A stretch of 22,694 nucleotides of DNA from Parachlorella kessleri (GCA_001598975.1 BBXU01000762.1:1-22694), one strand, 5' to 3'. Counted from the stretch's first letter, positions 8,119 through 19,313 are shown. A program made the numbers and translations. The notes: generated from the letters alone by a model not told the origin.

Positions 8119-11100
8119 TCAAAGGGGCACTGGGAAGGAGGTGGCTGTTGGCTGGACAGGCCACTGCACACAGGGGTAGGTAGGAATCATGCGTCAGTAG
8201 AAGCGCCAGGCGTGCATGACCATGTATTTGGCATGCCATGGAATAACGACTTGGGAGGCCCAGCCGAAGCAACATCTCCAGGGGAACCACTGTGTCCCAC
8301 GGGTGCACACTGTTTCAAGGGCACACGTGGGGTCACTGGGAAGCACAGGGAGGCAGAGCATCTGGCCGGCTGGCGGGTTGGCATCCCAAGCCCCACAAAC
8401 ACGAGCGTTTGCAGAACTCACAGTGTACATCTGGCAGGTGCCCTGGGTGCCGTCGGGCATCATGAACATACGGAAGAAGCCCTTCTCGCCCCAGCTGCGA
8501 CAGGCGGGCAGACAAGAAACGCAGCGTCTGTCAGGCAGTGGGTCAGAGCAGGTAGCGGCCAGCGTCACAGTCGACCCAACAGGCTTGTGGCACTCGCACA
8601 GAGGTAGCGGGGGACAGCTGGGCTGCTCCTGCCTCAAGCAGCACTGTCCTGAGTACAGGCACCGCACCAAGCCACGCAGAACGCCAGGACGGCCCAAACC
8701 CGCTCCTCAACCCCCCAGCTCAGCACGAGCCTCACCTGGTGCCCCAGGAGTTCTTGATGTACCAGCTGCTCTCGGTGTCATTGTAGCCAACCAGCTGCAC
8801 AGCATGGTCCACCATCCAGGGGTTGCCGCAGGTGGTTGGGGTGAACACGCCGCCCTGCAAGCAGGCGACAGCCGGCACTTAGCATGGTGGCAGTGCTTGA
8901 CATGGCGGCGGTAGTGTCCTGCGAAACACACAGCAACCTGCACCTGTATGCAGGCCGGTCCGTACGTAGGAAGTGATTCCATGCACCGTCGGGAGTGTGA
9001 GTTAGACGCACGGGGATGGACCCTCAAGAAGCAGGAAGTGACCACGTGTCATGCCTGGCTTCAGAAGTTGAGTCACCAACTTGCCTTGTAGCTCCTGAAG
9101 GCGGTCGTTGAGGCGTAGAATGCAATGGAGAAGGGGCTGGTCTGCAGCGCCTGTAGCAGGCAGGCAGCCAAGACATGCATGTCACACGTCCCGCGCCAGG
9201 GAAGGCCCAGGGGGAGGGGACGGTAGCAGGGAGCAAGCCGGGGAAGAAGCCCAGCCGCAGGGAGACCGGCTTGCTGCCAGAGTAAACCTAGAGGTATGTA
9301 CACTACCACTGCGCTGGACAAGAACTGTAGGGGGTAAGGCAGGTCAGTCGCTCTATGCTTTGGTTATGCGGGCTTCTGCTATGCCTTGATGTGCTGGGTT
9401 CCGTCACTGTCCAGCTCGTCACCAAACCACACTGGTTTGATACAAGGAGCCAGCCTCACCTGCTTCAAGACGGTGGCAGAGTTGATGGGAAGGCCTTTGT
9501 AGCCGGTGCCAGAGAGGGTGACCCTACCGGACGTGGAGTTCACAGCTTTGCAGGTCTTGTTGGTGGCGGTGTAGGGGTAGAGGGCCTCCGGGGCCACAAA
9601 GCGCCTACAGTCAGGACAGGCTGGCAGGTTGTAAGATAGTCTGCAAGTCCAGAGGCAAGCCAGCTGTGCCGCAAGATTTAGCAAAGGAGACAGGCACCCT
9701 CACTGGCTGGCTAAATGGGCAGTCTGCGGCAGCAGGGTGCGACCCAAGGGGTCTGCACATTTCTGATGCACTGGGAATCTGCAAGGGATCCAGCAAAGTG
9801 GTAGCAAGAGGGCATTTGCATGCAATTGGGCAGGGCAGCGGCCGTCTGGGCACCAGACCAGGTGACTCACATGGCGGCAAATCTGTAGGGGTCCTCCAGC
9901 TGGCCCCCGCCGCAGCCAAAGCTGTAGGGGAAGTTGGGAGCGCCCCTGGCGCAGTCCACGACCTGCTGCTCGGCGAGGTCGATGGCGTTGGTGGCGTTGG
10001 TCTGCTTGAGGGCAATCAGCGCACGGGACTCAATGGAGGCGACGCCCGCAAAGGCCCAGCAGCTGCCACACTGCATGGGGAAGAGGGGGGCATGGCGACA
10101 GGTTGCTGGGGTGCTTGTGCTTGGAGAGGTGCACTCGAAAGGTGCCCCAGTGGCCATGAAACGAACATGGTGGGGCAAGGGGGAGGAAGCTAGGATGAGC
10201 ACAGTGGGTAGCACGACAGTAGATATATGCATTTCGCCCTGGGGTTTCCTATGTGAGCCAATATAGTGGAACGACAGCTGCAGTAAGTGTTCACACAGCT
10301 TTCTTATGGCGCTGCCCACATCACGCTGGTTTGCAAGCCTGGTGCATGTATGCAAGCCTTCGCAACTCACCCCGCCCTGGTTCTTGACCTTGGTGACCTT
10401 GCCCTCTTCCACCCAGTTCTTGTAGGCAGGCAGGGTCTGCAGCAGGTTCCTGCGGCCAGGCTTGGCGGCCTTGACTGGGGTGCTTTCACGCTTGAGACTA
10501 GTGGTGAAGCGGGCCTTGAACTCGTTGTCGCTGAGGGCGGAGTAGGCGTTGAGGCCGGACCAGTGGGCGGTGCGGGTGTCCTTGTTATTGGCGATGATGC
10601 CACGCACAGTTGCCACAAAGTTGGCGAAGCGCAGGGCATCCTGCAGGCCAGGGAGGGACAGAGTGACTGTTGAGGGTTGGGCCTCATCATTTGCAATATG
10701 CTGCCGGCTGCACCTCGGCAGAGGTGGTTGCTGCAGGTGCAACTGCTCCTAAGTTTGGGCTGTCCTGGAACTTCAGCACGGGAACAAAGTGCATGTTTCC
10801 TACCACCTGGTACAGTGGCAGCAGGTTTGAAAGGGAACTCGCACGTGAAGTGCTGAGAAAGGAGATGAACCACAACCCTACTATACAGGCTTGAAGTAGG
10901 CTAGCGTGTGCACCTTGGTCGGCTTGCAGCATCCCTCACCTCTCTTTTGGTCGGATACACGATGCCATACTCGCTCTTCCAGCTCTCATACAAAGCTTTC
11001 AGCCCGTTGGCGTCCTGCGTTAAGGATTGCAAGCACGACACCAGATGAGGAGCCGGTACCGCGAGACCGACGTACTGCGCAGCAGGCTTTTGACCTGGTC

Positions 11101-11316
11101 AATGACAGGCGAGCCAGGCGGAATAAAAAGCAGCGCAATAACTACTACGCGTGCCACTAACGTGCCTACCTTCTTAACCAGCGACTTCTCGACGTCAGCG
11201 AAGGCAGCCACGGCCTCCTGCTTGCTCTTGGTATCTGCAAAGGGGTTGGCCCCCAGGGCGGGGACCGCTGCTGCTATCAGGAGCAGCACTGCCATCAAAG
11301 AAATTGAGGGACGCAT
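8119..11316 (-). CDS. Papain-family (C1A) cysteine protease, copy B, intact, 379 aa
   Basis: Nine exons: 11316-11170, 11014-10940, 10640-10371, 10070-9871, 9604-9460, 9150-9085, 8854-8736, 8494-8422, 8163-8119. All joins keep one open frame. Residues 1-22 form a hydrophobic signal peptide ending PALG. Residues 50-110 form an I29-like prosegment whose [16 protein letters not shown] keeps the ERFNIN spacing with substitutions, followed by [13 protein letters not shown]. The mature domain begins near [13 protein letters not shown]. Catalytic residues visible are Gln162 (KNQGG), Cys168 (CGSCWAF), His318 (WMVDHAV) and Asn336 (IKNSWG). Three N-glycosylation sequons (NAT, NST, NDT) fit passage through the secretory pathway. 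Intron 6 has a GC donor (AAG|GCAAGT). The final exon adds only WPVQPTATSFPVPL. The start ATG lies in GACAATGCG, as in A and C. It probably acts in a vacuole/lysosome or outside the cell; endopeptidase activity is inferred from family and intact active site. Confidence 0.93.
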
Positions 11317-11462
11317 TGTCGGGTCGTCTGATCGCGGTTCACAGGCACTGCACAGCTCCTCTAGAGACGGTTAGAATCCTGACACTGACAAGTACTCGAA
11401 CTAGTTGAAACTGGAGATGTCTCAAAGCTTGTTGTTTGTGGGTTTTATGGATGAACGCAGGG

Positions 11463-11470
11463 CTTTTATG
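11463..11470 (-). promoter_or_regulatory. TATA-like element upstream of gene B
   Basis: The minus strand reads CATAAAAG about 147 bases before gene B's ATG. The same octamer occurs 133 bases before gene C's ATG. The shared sequence and spacing in paralogues whose other upstream DNA has diverged suggest a core promoter. No equivalent is seen between gene A's ATG and the hAT element. Confidence 0.4.
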
Positions 11471-12828
11471 TCTTAGACTTTGCGGAACATGCGGCCACTT
11501 GCAGTACTTCCGTGAGATGCCGGAGGTAGCCGCAGCAATACACACCCGGCAGACACCGGTCTTGCCCGGCCCACAGTCGGACCTGCGACAGTCCGTGATT
11601 TGGTACCAATGCGGACCCACAGGACCCGCCTACCAGCCTTGGACGCCCGGCAACGTTAGCGAGGAGAAATGGGCCGGATATGTAGTAAGGGCTACAATCG
11701 TTCGGGCGTCGTTCTAAGACTACCTGAGCCACTCTTGCCTGAATGTAGAGAAGTCCTTTGCATACACTGTATGCAAACAACAAGGCCAACTTGGCCAGGT
11801 CTGCCAGTGGGTGCCCCATCCCACTCGCATCCTGACTCGCACCGGCTCACGCCGTGCAAACTCGTCGGCTAGTGCCTACAGCTGTCAAGTAACATTCTGG
11901 GGAGTCCGCCCGCGCCTAATTAGTACAAACTTACGCAAGCAAGCTGTCCAACACAAACAACAGAGAGAGCAGGCGCCTGCTGCCTGCGTGTTAGTAACTG
12001 GTGTCATGCCGATTAAGCACTTCGTGCGGCCTCCTCAACCCACGGGAAGGGTAGGGCTCCCTACTTTGGGCAACTCCAGTTGGCTGCTCACGTGTGCGTG
12101 ATCACATCAGCGCAGAAGAGTCAGAATACCACCGGGACAAGGCAAACCTGAAACGCTCCAAACTCGTTCAGACTCGCCGCTGCCCTCAGGGATCACGGCT
12201 CCGCTCAACCATCTTAAGCTTCCGAAGCTTGAGGGAGGCTCCCTGCCGGTGGCCAGCTGGTTTTGCCAGTGCATTCTACAGCCAGCTGACGTGGTCTGGC
12301 CCTTGGTCAGATCTGAGCATGCCGAGTGTGTCATCGACAGAGCAGTCCTACACTGAAGGGCTAGCATGGCGACTCGACCTACTGGCAGTCAATGAGCTCC
12401 AGCTCACAACAGCTTTTGCTGCGCCCATGTAGGGGACTCACGGCAGCATGGTCAGGTAGCCATACGGTATCAGACTAGACTACTAGCTCACAGCAGGCAT
12501 GGACTGGGCTCCAGCGTACAGCAGACACAAACTGCACCCCCATGACAGCGCAGGAGCGCGCCAGAGCCGAGAAATACCAAGCCGGCCCGGCAGATCTGCC
12601 GTGGGTGGCTTGCAGCATGAATTGTATCTGTCAACAGTGGAAGGTAGTGCAACCTGCGCACTAGCGCCCGATCACATTAGCACATTAGCATGGGTGGCAG
12701 GTAGTGCAAATAGGGAGTAGATCTGGGCTGGACGGGACTGACAGGGCTGGGTGCAGAATGAACCTGAGTCTTGCCTAAGTTCTGAGCCAGTAATTCTCTC
12801 CCTAAGACAAGCTAAGGGTTCATATATA

Positions 12829-12858
12829 TGCAGGTCTAGCATATATGCTAGACCTGCA
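12829..12858. repeat. Perfect 30-bp palindrome
   Basis: The left arm TGCAGGTCTAGCATA is followed directly by its exact reverse complement, with no spacer. A (TA)n run lies just to its left. Symmetry stops at both ends. It could extrude as a cruciform or form an RNA hairpin. It lies between genes B and C, possibly within a long gene C 3' UTR. Confidence 0.9.
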
Positions 12859-12926
12859 GAGTCGGACCATGGCTTGTGGCCTCGCGTAGTTGATTCTGAA
12901 TGCTAACAACCAATGTTCAGACGATT

Positions 12927-12931
12927 TTACA
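12927..12931 (-). promoter_or_regulatory. Weak candidate TGTAA polyadenylation signal of gene C
   Basis: This is the first TTACA on the plus strand that I found below gene C's stop codon, about 1.03 kb away. That would give a long 3' UTR, possible in volvocalean algae. A variant signal closer to the stop is equally possible. Confidence 0.2.
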
Positions 12932-13964
12932 AGCTACATGGGACCGACCAGTGCCCCATAGTCAGCAAATGAAATCAAGTGCGGCGCTACTAGTTGTGTT
13001 TGTGTGATAGGAAGGGTTGAAGATAAGGACAGAGCAACCGAAACCCACCGGCTCAAGTCTAAGCCAGCACCCCACGCACAGAAGTTTCTGGTGGCAAACA
13101 ACTCTAAAGGGCTCTCAAGCTTCTTAGCACAACAACAGCCCCACGGAGCACAAAGACAGCCTAATTGTACAGTGTAGTGCTGGGTTGCTTATGCACAATG
13201 CCCCAGCACACACATCCTGGAACACATGCATGACGGCCTTGCACAGCATATCACAAGAAGTCACAAAAGTAAGCCTTGCACAGCGCTATGAAACTCTGTC
13301 AAGTGTCAGTGTCAGTGTCAGGCAAGCAGGTCCCTTCTTCGCATTTCTGCAAGCAGCTGCTGCTGTGATGTCAGGACACAGTGCTCGAACGAGCAAGAAC
13401 TTGCAAACAACTGTGAAACAAAGCAGCTATGCTGTTTGCACAGCATGGCATAGCTCAGATGACAAAGAAGGAGCTATAGCCGTTGAACATCATGGATCTG
13501 GAAGTGAAAGCAATTAATAATGATGTCATTATTGATGTTATTGAATGAGTCGCCACAACGGCTGAAAACCAAGAAACCCAGCTGTGGTCGTCATGCTCCC
13601 TTCCATCGGCAAACCTCTTTACTCTACACTCTCTACAGTTTTGACTCTGACAATGCTCCGAGTGGGACTGATCTGCGGTGCCCCTATCCCGCCACGCCTC
13701 TATGGCTTCAGAAGGGTTTGTCGTCGCTCTCAAACACTGCTCGGTGTTATCACCCTGCACAGTAGGGCAAAAGGCAGCTTCATGCCCCAGTCTCCACATC
13801 GGGTGTGCATCTGGCACACAGCCTGCCATCCTGTAAGACTACAGGGCACGGCTGATGAGGCAGGGCACACTCAAATTGGGCACAAGCAAATGCCAGGGGA
13901 GGGGTGCTGCTCGTCAGCAGCATGCGGCAGGCGACTGATGGCATATGCAAAGCGACTGTACAGC

Positions 13965-16900
13965 TTAGCAGCCGTGAGACAGGGCGATCCAAAGTCCACT
14001 CGGAGCCTGCCTGAAACACACACCTTTCTTTGAGGTGACCTTGGGTGTTGTTGTGGTGGTGGTGGTGGTTGGTGTCGGGAATAAAGGTGCTGTTGGCTGG
14101 GCAGCCCACTGCAAGCACGTCAGCAGGCACAGCATGTCAGCCGGCATCTCTTGGACCACTCAAGGAGAAGAGCAAGCGCCTTCTAGTGGAAAAGGCAAAG
14201 GAATGAAAAAAGAAGAAGAGATGACTTGGAAGAGACATTGCTACCCACCCAGCCAGTGTCACTCACAGGCCGCAGGAAAGCCGCAAGCCGCAGGTGGTGT
14301 GCCATGCTTCAGGTACAGTAGCAAGCATGAACCGAGGAGGTGCAGGCCTGCGGGACTCACGGTGTACATCTGGCAGGTGCCCTGGGTGCCGTCGGGCTTC
14401 ATGAACATGCGGAAGTAGCCCTTCTCGCCCCAGCTGCAGCAGGCGACAGGCAACAGACGCAGCAAGTGTCCGTGAGCGGGTTCCAAGCGGCCACTATGTG
14501 ATCCGAGGCCAAGTACAGTCACAGTATTGAGCGCTGCTGCACAGCAGCGGTCACTGATTCTCACCAAGGGAGCCAGCTATTATCAACATGCAAACATATT
14601 GCCCCAAGACGGCTGCCAAGTCAATGGTCAGGTGGCACGCAAGTGGGTGTGACAGGCAATGTGCCTTACGTTGCGCCCCAGGAGTTCTTGATGTACCAGC
14701 TGCTCTCGGTGTTGTTGTAGCCCACCAGCAGCACAGCGTGGTCCACCAGCCAGGGGTTGCCGCATTTGGTGGGGTTGTACACGCCGCCCTGCAAGCAGGC
14801 AGCAGCCGGGGCAGTGTTGCGGCTTCCTCTGCTAGCCTAGGCTGAGCTGCAACCTGACCACGATCTGATGAACACATCCAACCAGTGTTGGGCGGTGCCA
14901 GCGGGTACCCTGCCCTTCACAAGCACAGAGGGCCCAGGGAGGCTGAGCTAAGGTGGGACCCCTCTTTCTGTGCACTACCCCAATGAGTTGCATAGGGTCC
15001 TGGCCACCGCACACACCTTGTAACTCTTGAAGGTGGGGTCTGAGGCGTAGAAGGCAATGGTGAAGGGGCTGGTCTGTAGCGCCTGCAGGGGCCAAGATAG
15101 AAGGTAAGGCAGTGGGTGCGCAGAGGCAGCATACCGAGTGTGCAATCAGAGCAGCTGCTGGGTATCGAACATGGCGGTCAGCATGCGCATCACACTGTTC
15201 TGAGTGCCTACGGGCAAGCACTGGTGCCTTCTGCAAACATGCGCCTGCATCTGACTGCACTGGTCTGGTTGTCTTGGGTTGGCAACTGGCCGCATTGTTT
15301 GGAAGCACACCGTCAGCTCACCTGCTTGAACAGCGTGGCAGAGTTGATATCAAGCTCTTTGAAGCCAGTGCCAGACAGGACGACCCGAGCAGCTGTGGAA
15401 TTCACAGACTTGCAGGTGCCGGTCTTGCCAGTGTAGGCATAGAGGGACTCAGGAGCCAAAAAGCCCCTGTAGACATCCAAGGTGCACTGGTTAAAACGTG
15501 CGTGCTGATTGCTCAAAGCAAAGCATGGCCTGGCCCATGCCAGTAAGGCCTGCATATGCTTACATTGGCATACCATATGACATGTGGCACAGGTGCATGC
15601 CTCACAGCAAGCACAGATGGTCTGGGTCGACAGCATCCCTGTCAAGCTGCTGCACGGGGTAGGGAGCAGTAGAGGACAGGGGCTCTAGCTTACTTAGCGG
15701 CAAACCGAAAGGGGTCCTCGATCTGGCCACCGCCACAGCCAAAGCTGTAGGGGAAGCTGGGAGCCCTGGCGCAGTCGACGACCTGCTGCTCGGCACCGTC
15801 AAGGGAGTAGGTGGCGTTGGTCTTGCCGAGGGCAATCAGGACCCTGGACTCGGTTGCAGCGACCCCGGCAAACGCCCAGCAGCTCCCACACTGCAAAGCG
15901 AAGGGGCAGGAGAAGGGGCAGTCAAGAGAGGCACCCCTGAAGAGGGGCTGTAAAGGTAAGGGAGCTAGTCTGGAAGGACACACTACCTGAACTCAGCAGG
16001 GCAGAATATGGCCCCAGCAAAGCGCTGCAAGGTGAAGTGAGGACTTGGCTGTGGCCACAAGACTGGCTGGCACAAAGTGTAGTCTGCCTAGTGCTGAAGA
16101 AAAGGTGAGCAAGAGCCCACGTGGTACTCCTTGCACCAAGCATTTGTGAGCGACTCACCCCGCCCTGGTTCTTGACGGAGGTGACCTTGCCCTCAGCCAC
16201 CCAGTTCTTGTAGGCAGGCAGGGTCTGCAGCAGGCTCCTGCGGGCAGGCCTGGACGCCTTGACAGGTGTGTCATGGCGCTTGAGGCTGGTGGTGAAGCGG
16301 GCCCTGAACTCCTTGTCGCTGAGGGCGGAGTAGGCGTTGAGCCCGGACCAGTGGGTGGTGCGGGTGTCCTTGTTGTTGGCGATGATGCCACGCACGGTGG
16401 CCACAAAGTTGGCGTAGCGCTGGGCATCCTGTAACAAGCAGGGTGGCACAAGGGCGAGTAAGGTTACAGAAGGGCCACTGCTCTTCTTTTGTGCTACATG
16501 TGCTTACTGTTTGCTGGTGAGGAGCAGCATGCCTCCTAGGCAGCAGCAAAATGCCTGTGGAGTTGTCTGCCTCTATCCCTATCCCCGAGTCATTGCACTG
16601 CTGCGCGATGTTTGCTCCAAACTCGCTTACGAGGCACGTTGCAAACATGCTAACCGCCAAACCTCTCCAACGGGCGCAGAGGGCATGCACCAACACAAGC
16701 GCCCCGTACCTCGGCCTTAGGGTAGACGATGCCGTAGGTTTTCTTCCAGCTCTCATACAGGCCCCTCAATCCTTTGGCGTCCTGCGGTCAAGAGATGAGA
16801 GGTTTGACGACCGAGATGAGGTTTACAGGCTGTGACAGGGCTGTGACCCGTACTGCAAACGAAAGCTCGACAGCCTGCAGGCGCGCCCCTTACTTCGAAT

Positions 16901-17079
16901 TTTGCTGCTGCTGCAACATATACTTCTCCTACCTTCTTGACCAGGGACTGCTCGACATCAGCGAAGGCAGCCACGGCCTCCTGCTTGCTCTTGGTGTCTG
17001 CGAAGGGGTCAATCCCCAGGGTTGGGACCACTGCTGCCAGCAGGAGCAGCACTGCTGCCAGAATAACTGTGGTGCGCAT
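13965..17079 (-). CDS. Papain-family (C1A) cysteine protease, copy C, intact, 410 aa
   Basis: Nine exons: 17079-16933, 16781-16710, 16428-16159, 15890-15694, 15466-15322, 15082-15017, 14788-14670, 14433-14361, 14108-13965. Exon sizes match B except exon 2 (one codon shorter), exon 4 (one codon shorter, CARAPSF) and the longer last exon. The signal peptide is [20 protein letters not shown] followed by LG. The prosegment has [16 protein letters not shown] and [13 protein letters not shown]. Catalytic residues are Gln161 (KNQGG), Cys167 (CGSCWAF), His316 (WLVDHAV) and Asn334 (IKNSWG). Sequons NAT, NST and NNT are in the same places as in B. All introns, including intron 6 (AAG|GTGTGT), have GT donors. 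The last exon, read in the phase shared by all three copies, encodes [13 protein letters not shown], eight Thr, then a 26-residue tail ending HGC. Copy C is closer to B than to A. Likely a secretory-pathway endopeptidase. Confidence 0.93.
14046..14073 (-). repeat. Triplet repeat encoding a poly-Thr run in the gene C tail
   Basis: On the plus strand this is a (GGT)n/(GTT)n microsatellite. On the coding strand it gives consecutive ACC/ACA codons, eight Thr in a row, within the last exon of gene C. B's tail stops before the equivalent point and A's tail has no such run. The repeat is a likely source of length variation. Confidence 0.85.
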
Positions 17080-17211
17080 TGTCAGTGTCGTGAGCCGGAG
17101 GCTGAACTATGTGATCTGAAGTATGGCGAGCTTCAAGAGACGATTCTCTTCACGACAAAGTATTTCAGTGGCAGACTAGGTGCTGTTATAAGTCCAGCTC
17201 TTCTCACTGAG

Positions 17212-17219
17212 CTTTTATG
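17212..17219 (-). promoter_or_regulatory. TATA-like element upstream of gene C
   Basis: The minus strand reads CATAAAAG 133 bases before gene C's ATG, the same octamer as upstream of gene B. A second AT-rich stretch (TTATAAC on the minus strand, near 17186-17192) lies closer to the ATG and is an alternative. Confidence 0.4.
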
Positions 17220-18191
17220 CATTCCCTGGTGACTGCGGGCCTGCCTAGCTTCCGGGCACGTCCTGCCGGACTTTGGTCACGGCTATGCGACCCGGCACAA
17301 CCGCAGTCACGATGCCTATGTATGTTTCGGTCCTGTCCGGGATAGTTGTACCTACCGGTTCATTTGTGCCTGGTCAACTCCTAACACACTGAGGCATCAA
17401 GGAGAGTACAACTCAGAGGATCTGCAAGTCTCAAGTTGAAATGCAATGGCAGATCATGTTTCTGCCAGGTCTTTGCAAGTGACTGCCCTGCTGCGCCTGC
17501 TGCCTTGGACGAATGAAACAGATCGCGGCATGCCGGTTCACCGGCAGTAACGGTAAGAGAATTGTAGCATGTGCATGACTGGTGCATGATGATGACAACT
17601 TTGGCAACCTTGCAAGCTGCTGTGTGACAGGGCGGGCAACGGTCACAGCAGCCATGAGGTGTGACAAATAGTACATCAACTTCTATTCGTTGGGCTGCGG
17701 TGTTTGACGCAAGGGACGCACACCACCGCTCTTACCTGACTCTTCGGCATGCTCTAAGGTTAAACCCATGGTTTACACTTGACCGGCGACCGGCCTAGTG
17801 AACCGGTTTATTGCGGCTGCTTGACACCCGCACAACCATCCGCACTTCGCCCGTCAACGCCCCGAGAGTTGCTGAGTATATACTCAAGCAGTGACCCTGT
17901 GTCGCAGGCCGCCACCTCAATCGCAAAACAACAAAAAGTTGGAATTGATCTGACTGAAACAGGCTGTATGGTTACATGGGGACGGTGTAAAGCACACCAT
18001 CAGTGCAGTAACAACACAGCGGGCCAACCACTCAAACCCCAGGTTAGGCTCTGAGAGACGCGTGCAGACGTTACTCGACCCAACTGTTAAGGGCGTGCCA
18101 GAAGGCTTCAGCAGCCGCCGTAGTGCAGAGCAAGGTGTCACACTGACCATTCAACGACACCTCCGCCTGGGGTAAGCACCGGAACCTTGAC
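17220..18191. other. Intergenic stretch between gene C's promoter and the CCCH gene's 3' end
   Basis: No gene, RNA or mobile element is recognised here. It presumably holds upstream regulatory sequence of gene C. Confidence 0.55.
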
Positions 18192-18196
18192 TTACA
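18192..18196 (-). promoter_or_regulatory. Candidate TGTAA polyadenylation signal of the CCCH gene
   Basis: The plus strand reads TTACA here, so the transcript would carry TGTAA 487 bases past the stop codon at 18683-18685. Motif and distance fit a volvocalean 3' end. Confidence 0.45.
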
Positions 18197-18232
18197 TATG
18201 TAGGCCAGGTCAGAACCAATAACCAGGGTCAC

Positions 18233-18290
18233 CAGCAGCAGACGCAGAAAAGCGAGACGTTCAGCAACAAACGCAGAAAAGGGAGACGCA
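18233..18290. repeat. 29-bp tandem duplication in the CCCH gene 3' UTR
   Basis: Two adjacent 29-base units both contain ACGCAGAAAAG then GAGACG and differ at only a few positions. It lies close to the candidate polyadenylation signal. No function can be read from it. Confidence 0.75.
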
Positions 18291-18446
18291 GGGGGGCAGT
18301 ACATACGGTGGTTGACCTGGCCTGATGACCTGGCTTGGCGCCAGGCCCAGTCGATCCCATGGTAGGGTTGATTGCGACGCTCAAGCAAGCAAAATGCTGC
18401 ATCCTCAGACCCACGTCCTAGGTTGCCATCAAAAGCCTCCCAACAG

Positions 18447-18489
18447 GTTCCTAGCACTAGGAACTGGAGGTCACCTGCATAAGCAGGTG
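18447..18489 (-). other. Two adjacent hairpins in the CCCH gene 3' UTR
   Basis: GTTCCTAG and CTAGGAAC are separated by two bases (18447-18464). Just beyond, CACCTGC and GCAGGTG are separated by ATAA (18472-18489). Both stems are perfect. They fall inside the predicted 3' UTR and could be RNA structures; the very short loop of the first favours DNA symmetry, such as a protein-binding site. Confidence 0.5.
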
Positions 18490-18682
18490 CCGAAGTGCAG
18501 GGCCGACCATGTTGCGCACCCCCGCACACGGTCACACATGGATGTACTTTGACCGCAAGTGCACCGCCAACAACCTTGGACCAGCGCCTCATCAAAGCAA
18601 TGACTGTCACACAGGCCCCACCCAAGCGCCTCCCTGCCAGCGCTGGCAGCACCGCAGCCATGCTGCCAAGACCAAGGAGCTG

Positions 18683-19313
18683 CTACTGTCTGCTGGGCCC
18701 GCTTCTGTCCCACACTCTTGGCTGCTTGCTGCGCTGCTGGGGCCCAGGACCGCCCCCTCCCCTGTCACGCGCACTGTCGTCTGGGCGGGTCCTCTTGTTG
18801 TGACTGCCGTGATTGCTGTAGCCGCCGGCAGCAGCTCCTTGGTTGGCGGGGATGTGGGCGAAGCGGCATTTGTCACCGTGCACGCAGCCCTGAAACGCAA
18901 GCAGCGAATCAGACAGGGTCAAAGGCCACATAGAACGATAACAGGTCAGCCATGCATCTCCAGCAGGCAGCCAGCCCGGGACCACAGTGCTGAACACGGC
19001 TGGATAAAATCAATGCATGAGCGCGCATACCCAGAAACAGACACCAACGCAGATACTTCAGGATGTGCAACCGACATACCAAAACCCAAAACCATGTACC
19101 CTCCCAGTGCAACTCATGGGGTACCAACCCATACGCACACTCCCCGCCTGCCCCAACGCCCACACTCACCTTGGCAGTGTTGAAAAACTTGCATGGAATC
19201 TGGCGCCGCTGTGGATGTCCACTATGCTGCTGCTGCTGCTGCTGCGGGGGCGGCGCCGCCGGCTGACCCTGTCCAAACTGTGGATGTACAGCAGCTGCTG
19301 GCCCAGCAACAAC

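Larger units (their letters stand above)
11471..13964. other. Intergenic stretch between copies B and C, without a recognisable gene
   Basis: I find no frame here with family resemblance or a credible splice chain. It holds the palindrome at 12829-12858, a short GTCAGT repeat near 13300, an inverted AATAATGA/TCATTATT pair near 13515-13532, and presumably the 3' UTR of gene C. Base composition is noncoding-like and less GC-rich than the exons. Confidence 0.55.

Noticed and set aside
8194..8697. A continuous minus-strand frame that reads through exon 8 of gene B into its flanking introns
   Set aside because: Only the 24-codon exon 8 part matches the protease. The flanks contain the conserved donor and acceptor shared with A and C, so the longer frame is not a separate gene.
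11020..12450. Several overlapping open frames on both strands upstream of gene B
   Set aside because: None shows a recognisable domain or consistent splice structure. Those nearest gene B overlap its exon 1 in other frames.
13290..13325. Short GTCAGT repeats considered as a CRISPR-like or regulatory array
   Set aside because: There are only a few six-base units with no spacers in eukaryotic DNA; it is a simple microsatellite.
18071..18661. A 196-codon open frame on the minus strand downstream of the CCCH gene
   Set aside because: It falls inside the predicted 3' UTR of the CCCH gene, has no family resemblance and shows no domain pattern. In GC-rich DNA frames of this length arise by chance.
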